Below are positions 47,580-55,818 of a stretch of DNA of 64,000 nucleotides, piece by piece. The notes beneath the pieces were generated by a model. It ran no database searches. It saw nothing but the letters and a program-made list of their open reading frames with translations, and had not been told where the DNA came from. Every line of letters starts with the position of its first letter. Positions within the stretch are counted from its first letter, which is position 1. Source of the DNA: Gp6-AA40 sp963723495 (GTDB taxonomy: Bacteria; Acidobacteriota; Vicinamibacteria; Vicinamibacterales; UBA2999); assembly GCA_963723495.1 (NCBI GenBank), contig CAVRQR010000009.1, positions 310,001-374,000 of the forward strand, in the 5' to 3' direction. A program made the position numbers and the translations under genes.

Positions 47580-48360
47580 ATGCGTTTCCTATTCGTTGTG
47601 GCCTTCGTCTCGCTCGTCATGACATCGCCAATGACAGCGCAAAGCACACCGTTCGCGAAGGACGGCATGATCCGCGCTGCGTACCTTGCGACGAATCCCG
47701 CTCATGCAGTGAAGGATTCGAAGACGGGTGAGGCTCGCGGCGTGGTGATCGACCTCGTTCAGGAACTGGGCCGCGTGCACGCGGTGAAGGTCACAGCCAT
47801 CCCGTTGCCGAACCCTGCGGCAGTCATCGATGCCGTTCGAAAGGGTGAGGCCGAGATCGGTTTCGTTGCCTACAACCCCGAACGCGCAGGCCCCGTGGAG
47901 TTCTCGAAGCCCTACCTGCTCGTGAATCAGACATTCATCGTCAGGGACGACTCGCCGATTCGAACGATTGCCGACATCGACAAGCAGGGCCGAAAGCTGG
48001 GCGCGACGCGAGCGGATTCGATCGCGTTGTATCTCGGGCGGACCCTCAAGCAAGGACAGCTGGTGCAGCTCGACCAGTCGAGTCCCGATGCCGTTTTCAG
48101 CATGCTGCGCGAGGGCACAATCGACGCCTTCGGCGCGAACCGACAACGTCTCACGGACATTACGCGTGGTGTCGCCGGGATTCCGGATTCTCCCCGACGA
48201 TCTCTACGGCGTTGAGCAGACGGTCATCGTACCTGGTGGACGTCGCGATGCGCAGGACGCCGCGAACAAGTTCATCGACGACGTGCGGAAGTCGGGATTC
48301 CTTCGGAAGTCGATCGAACGTAGTGGTGTGATTGGCATTTCAGTAGCACCCGAAAGCTAG
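47580..48360 (+). CDS. Periplasmic solute-binding protein (SBP_bac_3 type), one frameshift
   Basis: Signal peptide MRFLFVVAFVSLVMTSPMTA and AGGTGG SD. Lobes read GMIRAAYLATNPAHAVKD, RGVVIDLVQELGRVHAVKV, GEAEIGFVAYNPERAG and FSKPYLLVNQTFIVRD. Near 48180 reading passes to the next frame (FRILPDDLYGVEQTVIVPGG, FIDDVRKSGFLRKSIERSG). About 259 residues. There is no transporter nearby. It follows a quinoprotein gene by 48 bases; SBP_bac_3 proteins named XoxJ accompany XoxF-type dehydrogenases, so a quinoprotein-associated role is plausible but unproved. Confidence 0.68.
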
Positions 48361-48420
48361 AGCTCAGAACAGAGCCCAGAGCCGAGAGCTTCAGAGCCGA
48401 GAGCCCAGAACCGAGAGCCA
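48361..48420. repeat. Class D repeat (AGAGCC units)
   Basis: AGCTCAGAACAGAGCCCAGA, GCCGAGAGCTTCAGAGCCG and AGAGCC units start directly after the stop of the solute-binding gene and end 70 bases before the tannase ATG. Confidence 0.65.
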
Positions 48421-48490
48421 TGTTGACCGTTTTCCGCGCCGGTGCCACACTTCGGCCGGATCAATCCGGAGCAATGGAGTAATAAACCGT

Positions 48491-50011
48491 ATGAAGCGAA
48501 CGACTTCTCTTGCGTCGGTGCTCACGGTCATCTGTCTGTTCCAGGCGGCCAACCTATACGCGGCCACCTGCGAAAGCGTGGCTGCATTGAACCTTCCCAA
48601 TACAAAGGTGACCTCCGCCGCCGAAGTTGCGCCCGGTGCGTTCGCGCCGCCCGGCCCGCCTGCTCGTGGCGGTGGCCCGGGTGCAGCGTTTGCGTCGCTG
48701 CCGGCGTTCTGCCGCGTGGCTGTCACGCTCACGCCGACGAGCGACTCCGACATCAAGGTCGAAGTGTGGCTTCCCGTGACCGGCTGGAATGGGAAGTATC
48801 AGGCGGTAGGAAACGGCGCATGGCAGGGCTCGATTGGGTACGCGGCAATGGCTGAAGCCTTACGTCGAGGCTATGCGACGAGTTCGACGGACACCGGGCA
48901 CGTTGGCGGCAGCGCGAGCTTCGGGATGGGTCACCCCGAGAAGGTGATCGATTTCGCGTACCGCTCCGAGCACGAGATGGCGGTCACGTCGAAGGCAGTC
49001 ATCAACGCCTACTACGGCAGCGCGCCGAAGTTCTCGTATTGGAACGGTTGCTCTGCGGGCGGTCGTCAGGCCATGAAAGAAGCGCAGATGTTCCCGGACG
49101 ATTTCAACGGCATCATTGCCGGGTCACCGGGTCTGGACTGGTCAGGCCGCACAGCGCAGGCGGTTCGAATCGCCCAGTCGCTGCAGAACGAGCAGGCACG
49201 GCTGACGCCCGCGAAGACACAGGTGTTGCACAGCGCAGTCATGGCCGCATGCGACGAGCTCGACGGCGTCAAGGACGGTCTCATCGAGAATCCGCTGGCG
49301 TGCAAGTTCGATCCAGGTGTGTTGGTCTGCAAGGGTGGCGAGGAACCAGCCTGCCTCACGCAGGCGCAGGTCGATACGGCACGCCTGATCTACTCACCCA
49401 TCGTCGATCCCAAAACCAAGCAGGAGATTCCTGGCCTGGCGCCCGGAAGTGAACTCGGATGGACCGACATGGGATGGTCCGCATCGGCGCGCGCGACCGG
49501 TCTCGATCACTTCCGGTATCTGGTCTTCTCGGATCCTCAGTGGGATGTTCAGAAGTTCAGTGTCGCCGCCGACGTGGCGCGCCTCAGAGAAGGTCCCAGT
49601 GGCGCGATCGATGCGTCCGATCCGAATCTCAAGCCGTTCTTCGACCGCGGCGGCAAGTTGATCCAGTACCACGGTTGGGCTGATCCGCAGATCACGCCGC
49701 TCGCCAGCGTGGCCTACTTCAATCGAGTTGCAGCGGCCAATGGTGGCGCTTCGAAGGTGCACGCATCATACCGGTTGTTCATGGCGCCCGGCATGGGGCA
49801 CTGCGGTGGTGGTGCGGGCCCGAACGACTTCGACGAGCTGATCGCGCTCGAGCAGTGGGTGGAACAGGGTAAGGCGCCGGACATGATTCCTGCGACGCAT
49901 TCGACCAACGGGAAGGTCGATCGGACGCGGCCGTTGTGCCCGTTTCCACAGGTGGCGAGCTACAAGGGAAGCGGCAGCATCGACGACGCAGCAAATTTCG
50001 TGTGTAAGTAA
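48491..50011 (+). CDS. Secreted tannase / feruloyl esterase family hydrolase (copy 1)
   Basis: 506 residues with signal peptide ending YAAT. The CS-D-HC signature of the family is complete: Cys187-Ser188 in NGCSAGGRQ, Asp398 in GWADPQITP, His437-Cys438 in GMGHCGGG, where the Cys pair forms the disulfide that brings catalytic Ser and His together. The C-terminus RPLCPFPQVASYKGSGSIDD is typical. It would hydrolyse galloyl or feruloyl esters outside the cytoplasm. A paralog follows after 102 bases, separated by a class G palindrome. Exact substrate is not determinable. Confidence 0.92.
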   Translation: MKRTTSLASVLTVICLFQAANLYAATCESVAALNLPNTKVTSAAEVAPGAFAPPGPPARGGGPGAAFASLPAFCRVAVTLTPTSDSDIKVEVWLPVTGWNGKYQAVGNGAWQGSIGYAAMAEALRRGYATSSTDTGHVGGSASFGMGHPEKVIDFAYRSEHEMAVTSKAVINAYYGSAPKFSYWNGCSAGGRQAMKEAQMFPDDFNGIIAGSPGLDWSGRTAQAVRIAQSLQNEQARLTPAKTQVLHSAVMAACDELDGVKDGLIENPLACKFDPGVLVCKGGEEPACLTQAQVDTARLIYSPIVDPKTKQEIPGLAPGSELGWTDMGWSASARATGLDHFRYLVFSDPQWDVQKFSVAADVARLREGPSGAIDASDPNLKPFFDRGGKLIQYHGWADPQITPLASVAYFNRVAAANGGASKVHASYRLFMAPGMGHCGGGAGPNDFDELIALEQWVEQGKAPDMIPATHSTNGKVDRTRPLCPFPQVASYKGSGSIDDAANFVCK

Positions 50012-50016
50012 ACGAC

Positions 50017-50103
50017 GGTCCGGCCAACGCCGGACACTGCGTACGCGTCTATTACGTACGCCTCGAGTTTGGTTAAGAAGTAGTGTCCGGCTTCAGCCGG
50101 ACC
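50017..50103. repeat. Class G double palindrome between the tannase genes
   Basis: Left arm GGTCCGGC-N4-GCCGGACACT (50017-50038) and right arm AGTGTCCGGC-N4-GCCGGACC (50082-50103) are perfect inverse copies, and each is itself a hairpin. Between them lies an inner GCGTACGC/GTACGC palindrome. It starts 5 bases after one stop and ends 10 bases before the next ATG. Confidence 0.85.
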
Positions 50104-50113
50104 AGGGTGCCAT

Positions 50114-51658
50114 ATGAATCACAGGGCCTGTCTCCTCCCGGCGCTGGCGATTATTTCTCTCTGGCCCACGGCATCGGCGTCGGCTGCTTCCTGCGAATCG
50201 ATCGCGGCACTGAGCCTGCCGAACGCCAAGGTGACGATGGCGCAGGTGGTGGCGCCAGGTGTGTTCACAATTCCAGGCTCGCCGCCGCCTGCGGGACAGC
50301 CGACTGTCTTCACGAGGGTCCCGCAGTTCTGTCGGGTCACCGCGACGCTCACGCCATCCAGCGACTCTGACATCAAGGTGGAAGTGTGGCTGCCGGCGTC
50401 CGGCTGGAACGGAAAGTTCCAGGCGGTCGGCAACGGCGGCTGGAATGGCAACATCCCGTACGCTGCGCTCGCCAATGCCGTGATCGGTGGATATGCAACG
50501 GCTGCGACCGATACCGGTCACGTTGGCAACACGGCAGCGTTCGCGCTTGGTCACCCCGAGAAGCTGATCGACTTCGGCTATCGCGCCGTGCACGAGATGA
50601 CGGTGAAGGCCAAATCGATCATCGACGCGTTCTACGGCACCGCGCCGACGCTCTCGATCTGGAACGGATGCTCTCAAGGCGGCCGGCAGGGAATCACAGC
50701 CGCCGTCCGTTATCCCACCGACTTCGACGGTGTCGTGGCGGGCGCTCCAGCCGTAAACTTCGTCCACCTCCACGCCGGCCGCGTGGCGTTGAATCGCTCC
50801 GTCAACGTGACGTCAGCCAACGCCATCCCGGCGTCGAAATATCCATTCATCAACCAGGCGGTGCTTGCGGCGTGCGATTCGAAAGACGGTGTGACCGACG
50901 GCGTGCTCGAGAACCCGGGCGCCTGCGCGTTCGATCCAAAGGTGCTGCAGTGTACCGGTGAATCCGACAATGGATGCCTGACGCCGGCGCAGGTCGAGTC
51001 CGCGTCCCGCATGTACGCAGGCGCGAAGCATCCGACGACGAACGCCGCGGTGCTGCCGGGTCTCGCGCCTGGCGCTGAGCTGGCCTGGAACGTGCTCGGT
51101 GGCCCGCAGCCGCTCAGCCTCGCCATCGATACGTTCAAGTATGTGTTCATGAAGGATCGATCCTGGGAGCCCTCGCGGTTCAACCCGGCTATCGACATCG
51201 ATGTGGCCATGGCTTCTGATCCGGACGATACGCTGGGCTCGACGAACGCAGATCTGCGGCCGTTCTTCGCACGCGGAGGGAAGCTGCTGATGTACCACGG
51301 ATGGTCGGACCCGCAGGTCACGCCGTACAACACCATCAATTTCTTTCACAGGGTCCTGGAGACGACAGGCGGAGCCGGCGTGGGGACGTCGATTCAGTTG
51401 TACATGGTGCCCGGGATGAACCATTGCCAGGGTGGTCCAGGAACGGACATCTTCGACAAGGTCGGGGCGCTCGAAGAATGGATCAAGACTGGCTCTGCGC
51501 CCGCCCGAATCGACGCCGCCCATATGACCAAGGGAGTCGTCGACAAAACGCGGCCGCTTTGTCCGCTGGGGCAGGTGGCTCGCTGGAACGGCAGTGGCAG
51601 CACCGACGACGCCGCCAACTTCGCGTGCGTCGCCTCAACGGTCGGTAGCACGCGATAG
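50114..51658 (+). CDS. Secreted tannase / feruloyl esterase family hydrolase (copy 2)
   Basis: 514 residues, signal peptide ending ASAAS, AGGGTG SD. Catalytic set Cys186-Ser187 (NGCSQGGRQ), Asp399 (GWSDPQVTP) and His437-Cys438 (GMNHCQGG). It is clearly paralogous to the preceding gene along its full length (for example SDSDIKVEVWLP and GHPEK blocks) but diverged in the lid (about 210-360), suggesting a different ester preference. Probable tandem duplication with sub-functionalisation. Confidence 0.92.
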   Translation: MNHRACLLPALAIISLWPTASASAASCESIAALSLPNAKVTMAQVVAPGVFTIPGSPPPAGQPTVFTRVPQFCRVTATLTPSSDSDIKVEVWLPASGWNGKFQAVGNGGWNGNIPYAALANAVIGGYATAATDTGHVGNTAAFALGHPEKLIDFGYRAVHEMTVKAKSIIDAFYGTAPTLSIWNGCSQGGRQGITAAVRYPTDFDGVVAGAPAVNFVHLHAGRVALNRSVNVTSANAIPASKYPFINQAVLAACDSKDGVTDGVLENPGACAFDPKVLQCTGESDNGCLTPAQVESASRMYAGAKHPTTNAAVLPGLAPGAELAWNVLGGPQPLSLAIDTFKYVFMKDRSWEPSRFNPAIDIDVAMASDPDDTLGSTNADLRPFFARGGKLLMYHGWSDPQVTPYNTINFFHRVLETTGGAGVGTSIQLYMVPGMNHCQGGPGTDIFDKVGALEEWIKTGSAPARIDAAHMTKGVVDKTRPLCPLGQVARWNGSGSTDDAANFACVASTVGSTR

Positions 51659-51798
51659 CCCGCGTTGCCGTCGCGGCGGGCGCGGCTGGAGAGCGTAGAC
51701 TTCTCCATGGAGGGAGATCCTATGTTCCGGCTGCTGTTCTGTTCCTTTTGCCGCCGCAGGGATTCCAGGGTCGCCAAGCTCGTGGCCGGCCCGCAGGA

Positions 51799-52632
51799 AT
51801 GAGCACAACGAACTCCGACGCTCCTATCGGCGTATTCGATTCCGGCGTTGGTGGTCTGTCCGTGCTGCGTGAGATTCGTCGCGCGCTACCGGCCGAGGAC
51901 CTGATCTACGTGGCCGATTCCGGCTACGCGCCCTATGGTGATCGCCCCGAAGAGTACGTGCGCGGACGTGCCGTCGCCATCATGGAGTTCCTGCGCACGA
52001 AGGATGCGAAGGCCGTCGTTGTCGCGTGCAACACGGCAACCGGCGTAGCCGTCGATGCGTTGCGCGCGCGCTACGACCTGCCGATCGTGGCCATCGAACC
52101 GGCCGTGAAACCTGCCGCTGCACGCTCTCGATCGCGCGTCGTTGGCGTCCTCGCGACGACACAAACGCTGGCCGGTCAGAAGTTCGCGAAGCTGGTGAGC
52201 ACTTACGCGGGGGACGTCGAGGTGTTGACGCAGGCGGCGCCGGGGCTCGTCGATCAGGTCGAGGCCGGACAGCTGAACACGCCGTCTACGCGCTCACTCG
52301 TCGAACGCTATCTCCGACCGATGCTCGAGAAGGGCGCGGACACGATCGTCCTGGGATGCACGCACTATCCCTTCCTGGATGATCTCATTCGGGATGTTGC
52401 AGGTTCCGACGTCGTTGTGATCGATTCGGCGGTGCCAGTTGCGCGGGAGCTGCGCCGTCGCCTGCAGGGCGGTCACCTGCTTGCGCCAGACGATCGTCGT
52501 GGATCGGAAACCTTCTGGACGACGGGTTCGGTCGATCGCGTTCGAGCCGTGATCGCACAACTCTGGAGCAGTGAGGTCGAAGTCCGAGAGCTCCCGCCGG
52601 TCGCAGAGAGCCAGCGGAGCGCGCGGGTGTGA
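51799..52632 (+). CDS. murI: Glutamate racemase
   Basis: 277 residues. Interconverts L- and D-glutamate for peptidoglycan. Both catalytic cysteines are present: Cys77 (VVACNTATG) and Cys187 (VLGCTHYPFL). The N-terminal IGVFDSGVGGLSVL block and ADSGYAPYGDRP are standard. The frame is open upstream, but the ATG at 51799 gives the normal N-terminus; AGGA lies only a few bases before it. A cytoplasmic housekeeping gene amid secreted enzymes. Confidence 0.95.
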   Translation: MSTTNSDAPIGVFDSGVGGLSVLREIRRALPAEDLIYVADSGYAPYGDRPEEYVRGRAVAIMEFLRTKDAKAVVVACNTATGVAVDALRARYDLPIVAIEPAVKPAAARSRSRVVGVLATTQTLAGQKFAKLVSTYAGDVEVLTQAAPGLVDQVEAGQLNTPSTRSLVERYLRPMLEKGADTIVLGCTHYPFLDDLIRDVAGSDVVVIDSAVPVARELRRRLQGGHLLAPDDRRGSETFWTTGSVDRVRAVIAQLWSSEVEVRELPPVAESQRSARV

Positions 52633-52667
52633 TGAACGAGTTAGTCTTACTCCCCTGGAGGTGGCAC

Positions 52668-53162
52668 ATGGCACGACGGAGGGCCGGATGGGTCGCGCTT
52701 GGGTTCCTGGCCATTCTGGGTGGAGACGCACGCGCGCAGGGCCTGGTCACCCAGCGCAACCTGTCGCTGGCGATGGCGCGAACGATCGCCGAGGCGACCA
52801 TCGCCGAGTGCAAATCTAAAGGCTTCAATACATCGGCGGCCGTCGTCGATCGTGCCGGGCAGGTGCTCGTCATCCTCCGCGACGAGCAGGCGACCGCGCA
52901 GACGGTCGAGATGTCACGGCGAAAGGCGTACACAGCGCGGATGTTTCGGACCTCGACCCTCGACTTTCAGAAGCGCACCGCCGAAGATCCGACGCTCCTG
53001 CCACAACGCGATGTGAGCGACATCCTCGCGCTTGGTGGTGGCGTGCCGATTCTCGTCGGCAACGAGGTGATTGGCGGCGTTGGTAGCTCTGGATCGAGTC
53101 AGACACAGGATGATGCCTGTGCGAAAGCGGGCCTTGCCAAGGTCACGGACTTGCTGAAATGA
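52668..53162 (+). CDS. Secreted GlcG/HbpS-like heme-binding family protein
   Basis: 164 residues from MARRRAGWVALGFLAILGG, GGAGG SD, signal peptide ending ARAQG. The GlcG/HbpS fold is marked by LVTQRNLSLAMARTIAEATI, SAAVVDRAGQVLVILRDEQA, SRRKAYTARMF and GGGVPILVGNEVIGGVGSSG. HbpS binds and senses heme outside the cell; GlcG-type proteins are otherwise uncharacterised. The last 4 bases overlap the ATG of the metallo-beta-lactamase gene (ATGA), so the two are translationally coupled. Confidence 0.82.
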   Translation: MARRRAGWVALGFLAILGGDARAQGLVTQRNLSLAMARTIAEATIAECKSKGFNTSAAVVDRAGQVLVILRDEQATAQTVEMSRRKAYTARMFRTSTLDFQKRTAEDPTLLPQRDVSDILALGGGVPILVGNEVIGGVGSSGSSQTQDDACAKAGLAKVTDLLK

Positions 53163-54004
53163 CATCCACACACATCAGAGCATTCGCCGTGGTCCTTATC
53201 GCCTTCCTGGCATCCTCGGAGTTGCGCGGGCAGCAGAACGACGCCGAGCGCAAGGCATGGAACGCGCCATTCGCGCCGTTTCATATCATCGGCAACGTGC
53301 ACTACGTTGGCGCCGCTGGCGTCAGTGCCTTCCTCATCGTCACGACGGAAGGGTCGATTCTGCTCGACGGCGGCCTACCGGAGACGGCGCCACTGATTGT
53401 GCGCAACATCGAGGCGCTGGGCTTTCGGCTGAGGGACGTGAAGTACCTGCTTAACAGCCACGCTCACTTCGATCATGCTGGCGGCCTTGCCGAGCTCAAA
53501 CGGTTGACCGGGGCGCCAATGATCGCCAGCGGACCGGATGCATCGGCTCTGAGCGCCGGCGCCGAGGACATGCCGCCGATTGTCGTCGATCGTGTCGTGG
53601 CTGACGGAGGCACGGTTGATCTCGCCAGCGCGACACTGACGGCGCATATTACCCCGGGTCACACGAAGGGCTGCACAACCTGGACGATGACGACGAGTGA
53701 TGGGGTCAAGCCGTATCGCGTGCTGTTTTACTGCAGCACGTCTGTCGTCGATCGGCTGGTCGGGAATGCGGGCTATCCCCAGATCGTCGGTGACTACGAG
53801 CGCACCTTCGCACGGTTCCGCACGATGTCGGCCGATGTCTTTCTCTCGAATCATCCGGGCTTCTTCCGGATGGAGCAGAAGAGGAAGCAGATGTCACCCG
53901 GCGCCGCGAATCCGTTCGTCGATTCCGGCGAGCTGCAGCGTTTCGTGGCCACCTCGGAGCGAGATTTCCGCGAGACGCTGGCGCGCGAGTCGCAACCGCG
54001 CTGA
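53159..54004 (+). CDS. Subclass B3-like metallo-beta-lactamase
   Basis: 281 residues with signal peptide ending LRGQQ. The zinc sites are complete for an MBL-fold B3 enzyme: His101, His103, Asp105, His106 (NSHAHFDHAGG), His168 (TPGHTKGCTTWT) and His232 (SNHPGFF). The HAHFDHAGG and PGHTxGCTTW blocks are those of B3 beta-lactamases such as L1 and FEZ-1. Beta-lactam hydrolysis in the periplasm is predicted but environmental B3 homologs vary in activity. Coupled to a GlcG-like gene; no regulator adjacent. Confidence 0.85.
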   Translation: MTSTHIRAFAVVLIAFLASSELRGQQNDAERKAWNAPFAPFHIIGNVHYVGAAGVSAFLIVTTEGSILLDGGLPETAPLIVRNIEALGFRLRDVKYLLNSHAHFDHAGGLAELKRLTGAPMIASGPDASALSAGAEDMPPIVVDRVVADGGTVDLASATLTAHITPGHTKGCTTWTMTTSDGVKPYRVLFYCSTSVVDRLVGNAGYPQIVGDYERTFARFRTMSADVFLSNHPGFFRMEQKRKQMSPGAANPFVDSGELQRFVATSERDFRETLARESQPR

Positions 54005-54037
54005 ACGTAACGTTCACTGACCGAAGGACGCGTCTGC

Positions 54038-54608
54038 ATGAGCAAATCAGATCCGCTTCGCGACCAACTGGTTCGCTTCCTCGATTGGAACGAGGCGCAC
54101 GTCGACTTCGATGGCGCGATCAAGGGCATCCCGCCGGATAAGCGTGGCATGACGCCGCCAGGCTTTCCGCACTCGCCATGGCAGCTCATCGAGCACCTGC
54201 GAATCGCACAGGAGGACATCCACGATTTCTGCGTGAACCCGAACTACCAGCGAGATGAAATGGCCGGACGACTACTGGCCGGCGAGCGCGCCGCCGACTG
54301 CCGCGGCGTGGGACGAGAGCGTCGCCGCGTATCGTCGAGACAACGACAAGATGAAGGAGCTGGTGCGCAATCAGCCCGACCTGTTCGCGCGGATCCCGCA
54401 TGGGAGCAGCCCACACCAGACCTACCTTCGCGCGGTGCTGCTCGTGGCGGATCACGCGGCGTATCACCTCGGCCAGCTCGTGCTCGTCACGGCGGATGTT
54501 GGGAATCTGGCCCTCCTAAACTCGCAACTCCCAACTCCCAATGACCCAAAAAGCTTGTTGACGGTTCGACGACGGTTTGGGAGTTGGAAGTTGGTGGTTG
54601 GAAGTTGA
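54038..54608 (+). CDS. DinB-family protein, frameshifted and extended through a repeat
   Basis: N-terminal half MSKSDPLRDQLVRFLDWNEA to RIAQEDIHDFCVNPNYQRDE; near 54257 reading moves to the next frame (WPDDYWPASAPPTAAAWDES, RIPHGSSPHQTYLRAVLLVA). DinB metal ligands are visible as the His in LIEHLRIAQED and the pair in VADHAAYHLGQL. The four-helix DinB fold binds a metal; thiol-transfer roles are known for some members. The normal end near LGQLVLV is followed by codons derived from a class A repeat (NSQLPTPND ... GSWKLVVGS*), so the tail is probably an artefact of the repeat. Confidence 0.7.
54519..54608. repeat. Class A inverted repeat at the 3' end of the DinB gene
   Basis: Left arm AACTCGCAACTCCCAACTCC and right arm TTTGGGAGTTGGAAGTTGG plus TTGGAAGTTGA fold back around a 31-base loop. 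It fills the gap between two convergent genes. Confidence 0.7.
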
Positions 54609-54609
54609 C

Positions 54610-55792
54610 TCAGCTCTCGGAAACGATCACGCGCGCGCCGTCAGTGAGCGTATCCGGCGGGTGCAGCACGATCGTGGCGCCTGCTTCGAGCCCGCCCGTG
54701 ATTTGGCCTTCGTTCTCGTTCCGCTGACCGAGCTGTACCATCTGTCGACGCACGCGCCCTTCTTCGACGACGAACACCGCCCATCCGTCGCCCTGCCGGA
54801 ACAATGCGCCGACCGGCACCTTGAGCACGTCGTCTTCCTGCCACAGCACGATCCGGACCTCGACGCGGTATCCGTCACCGAGCCGGGACGCCTCAGCGGG
54901 GTTGGTGAAATCGATGATGACGTTGACGCGCTGTTCTTCGACGCCCAGCGCCGAGACCTTCATGAATCCCGACGGCTCGACCCGGCGCACGCGACCGTGC
55001 AGCGTGTGTCCGCCGCCCCATTGTTCGATCAGGACCGCGGCCCCGGGCGACACGCGCACGGCGTCGGTCGACAACAGGTCGGCGACGATCTCCATCCGGC
55101 CCGGCTCGCCGATCTCGAGGAGCGGTTCGCCACAGGTACGATGCCTTCGCTCTCGCGCAACCGCTTGAGCACGGTGCCGTCGACAGGGGAGACACATCGA
55201 CCGAGCGGCCCGATGCGCTCGGCGCCGACAGACGGGCGCGTGCGAGTTGCAGCTCGGACTCGGCGCGCCGTTCGGTGAACTCGGCGGCGCGAAGGGCGTC
55301 CTCGGCTGATGCCAGCGCGGTCTCAGCGGCCTCGAGATCGTCGCTCGAGATGGCACCTGCTTTCATCAGTTCCTGCTGGCGGCGGAGGGTCGAACGCGCG
55401 CGCTCGAGTGCCGTCGCGGCGCGTTGGCGCTCGGCTCGCGCCTGGCCGACCGCCGCCGTCGCAGCATCGACCGCGGCCTGGAGCTCACCTCGTGTGCGGG
55501 AATCGAGCAACGGAGATTCGGCCGGCGTAATCCGTGCGAGGAGGGTCTTGCCACGGACGACCGGATCGCCAGGCTCGATCTCGATTCGGTGCACGCGGCC
55601 GGAGACAGGCGCAGTCACGAGGAACCTGTCGCGCACGCGCGTTTCCCCGTCTTCGTCGACGGTGACCTGCATCGGGCCGCGCTCGGCGCGGACGACGGAG
55701 ACTTCCATCGCCTCCGGCCACAACGCCGCGGCCACGATGGCCGCCACCAGAGCACCGACGGCAATCAGTTTCTTGTTCTTGAGAAAACGCAT
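54610..55792 (-). CDS. HlyD/MacA-family periplasmic adaptor, frameshifted
   Basis: MRFLKNKKLIAVGALVAAIV starts a single N-terminal membrane anchor. A barrel-sandwich half (VTAPVSGRVHRIEIEPGDPV) leads to a coiled-coil hairpin (about 95-190). Near 55150-55200 the frame changes to PVDGTVLKRLRESEG and then EPLLEIGEPGRMEIVADLLS, ending VIVSES*. About 393 residues. It is the third gene after the ABC ATPase and permease, so it should link that exporter to an outer-membrane channel. The channel gene is not in the window. Confidence 0.78.
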
Positions 55793-55818
55793 GCCGATCG
55801 GATTAGCTCCGCTTCCTC

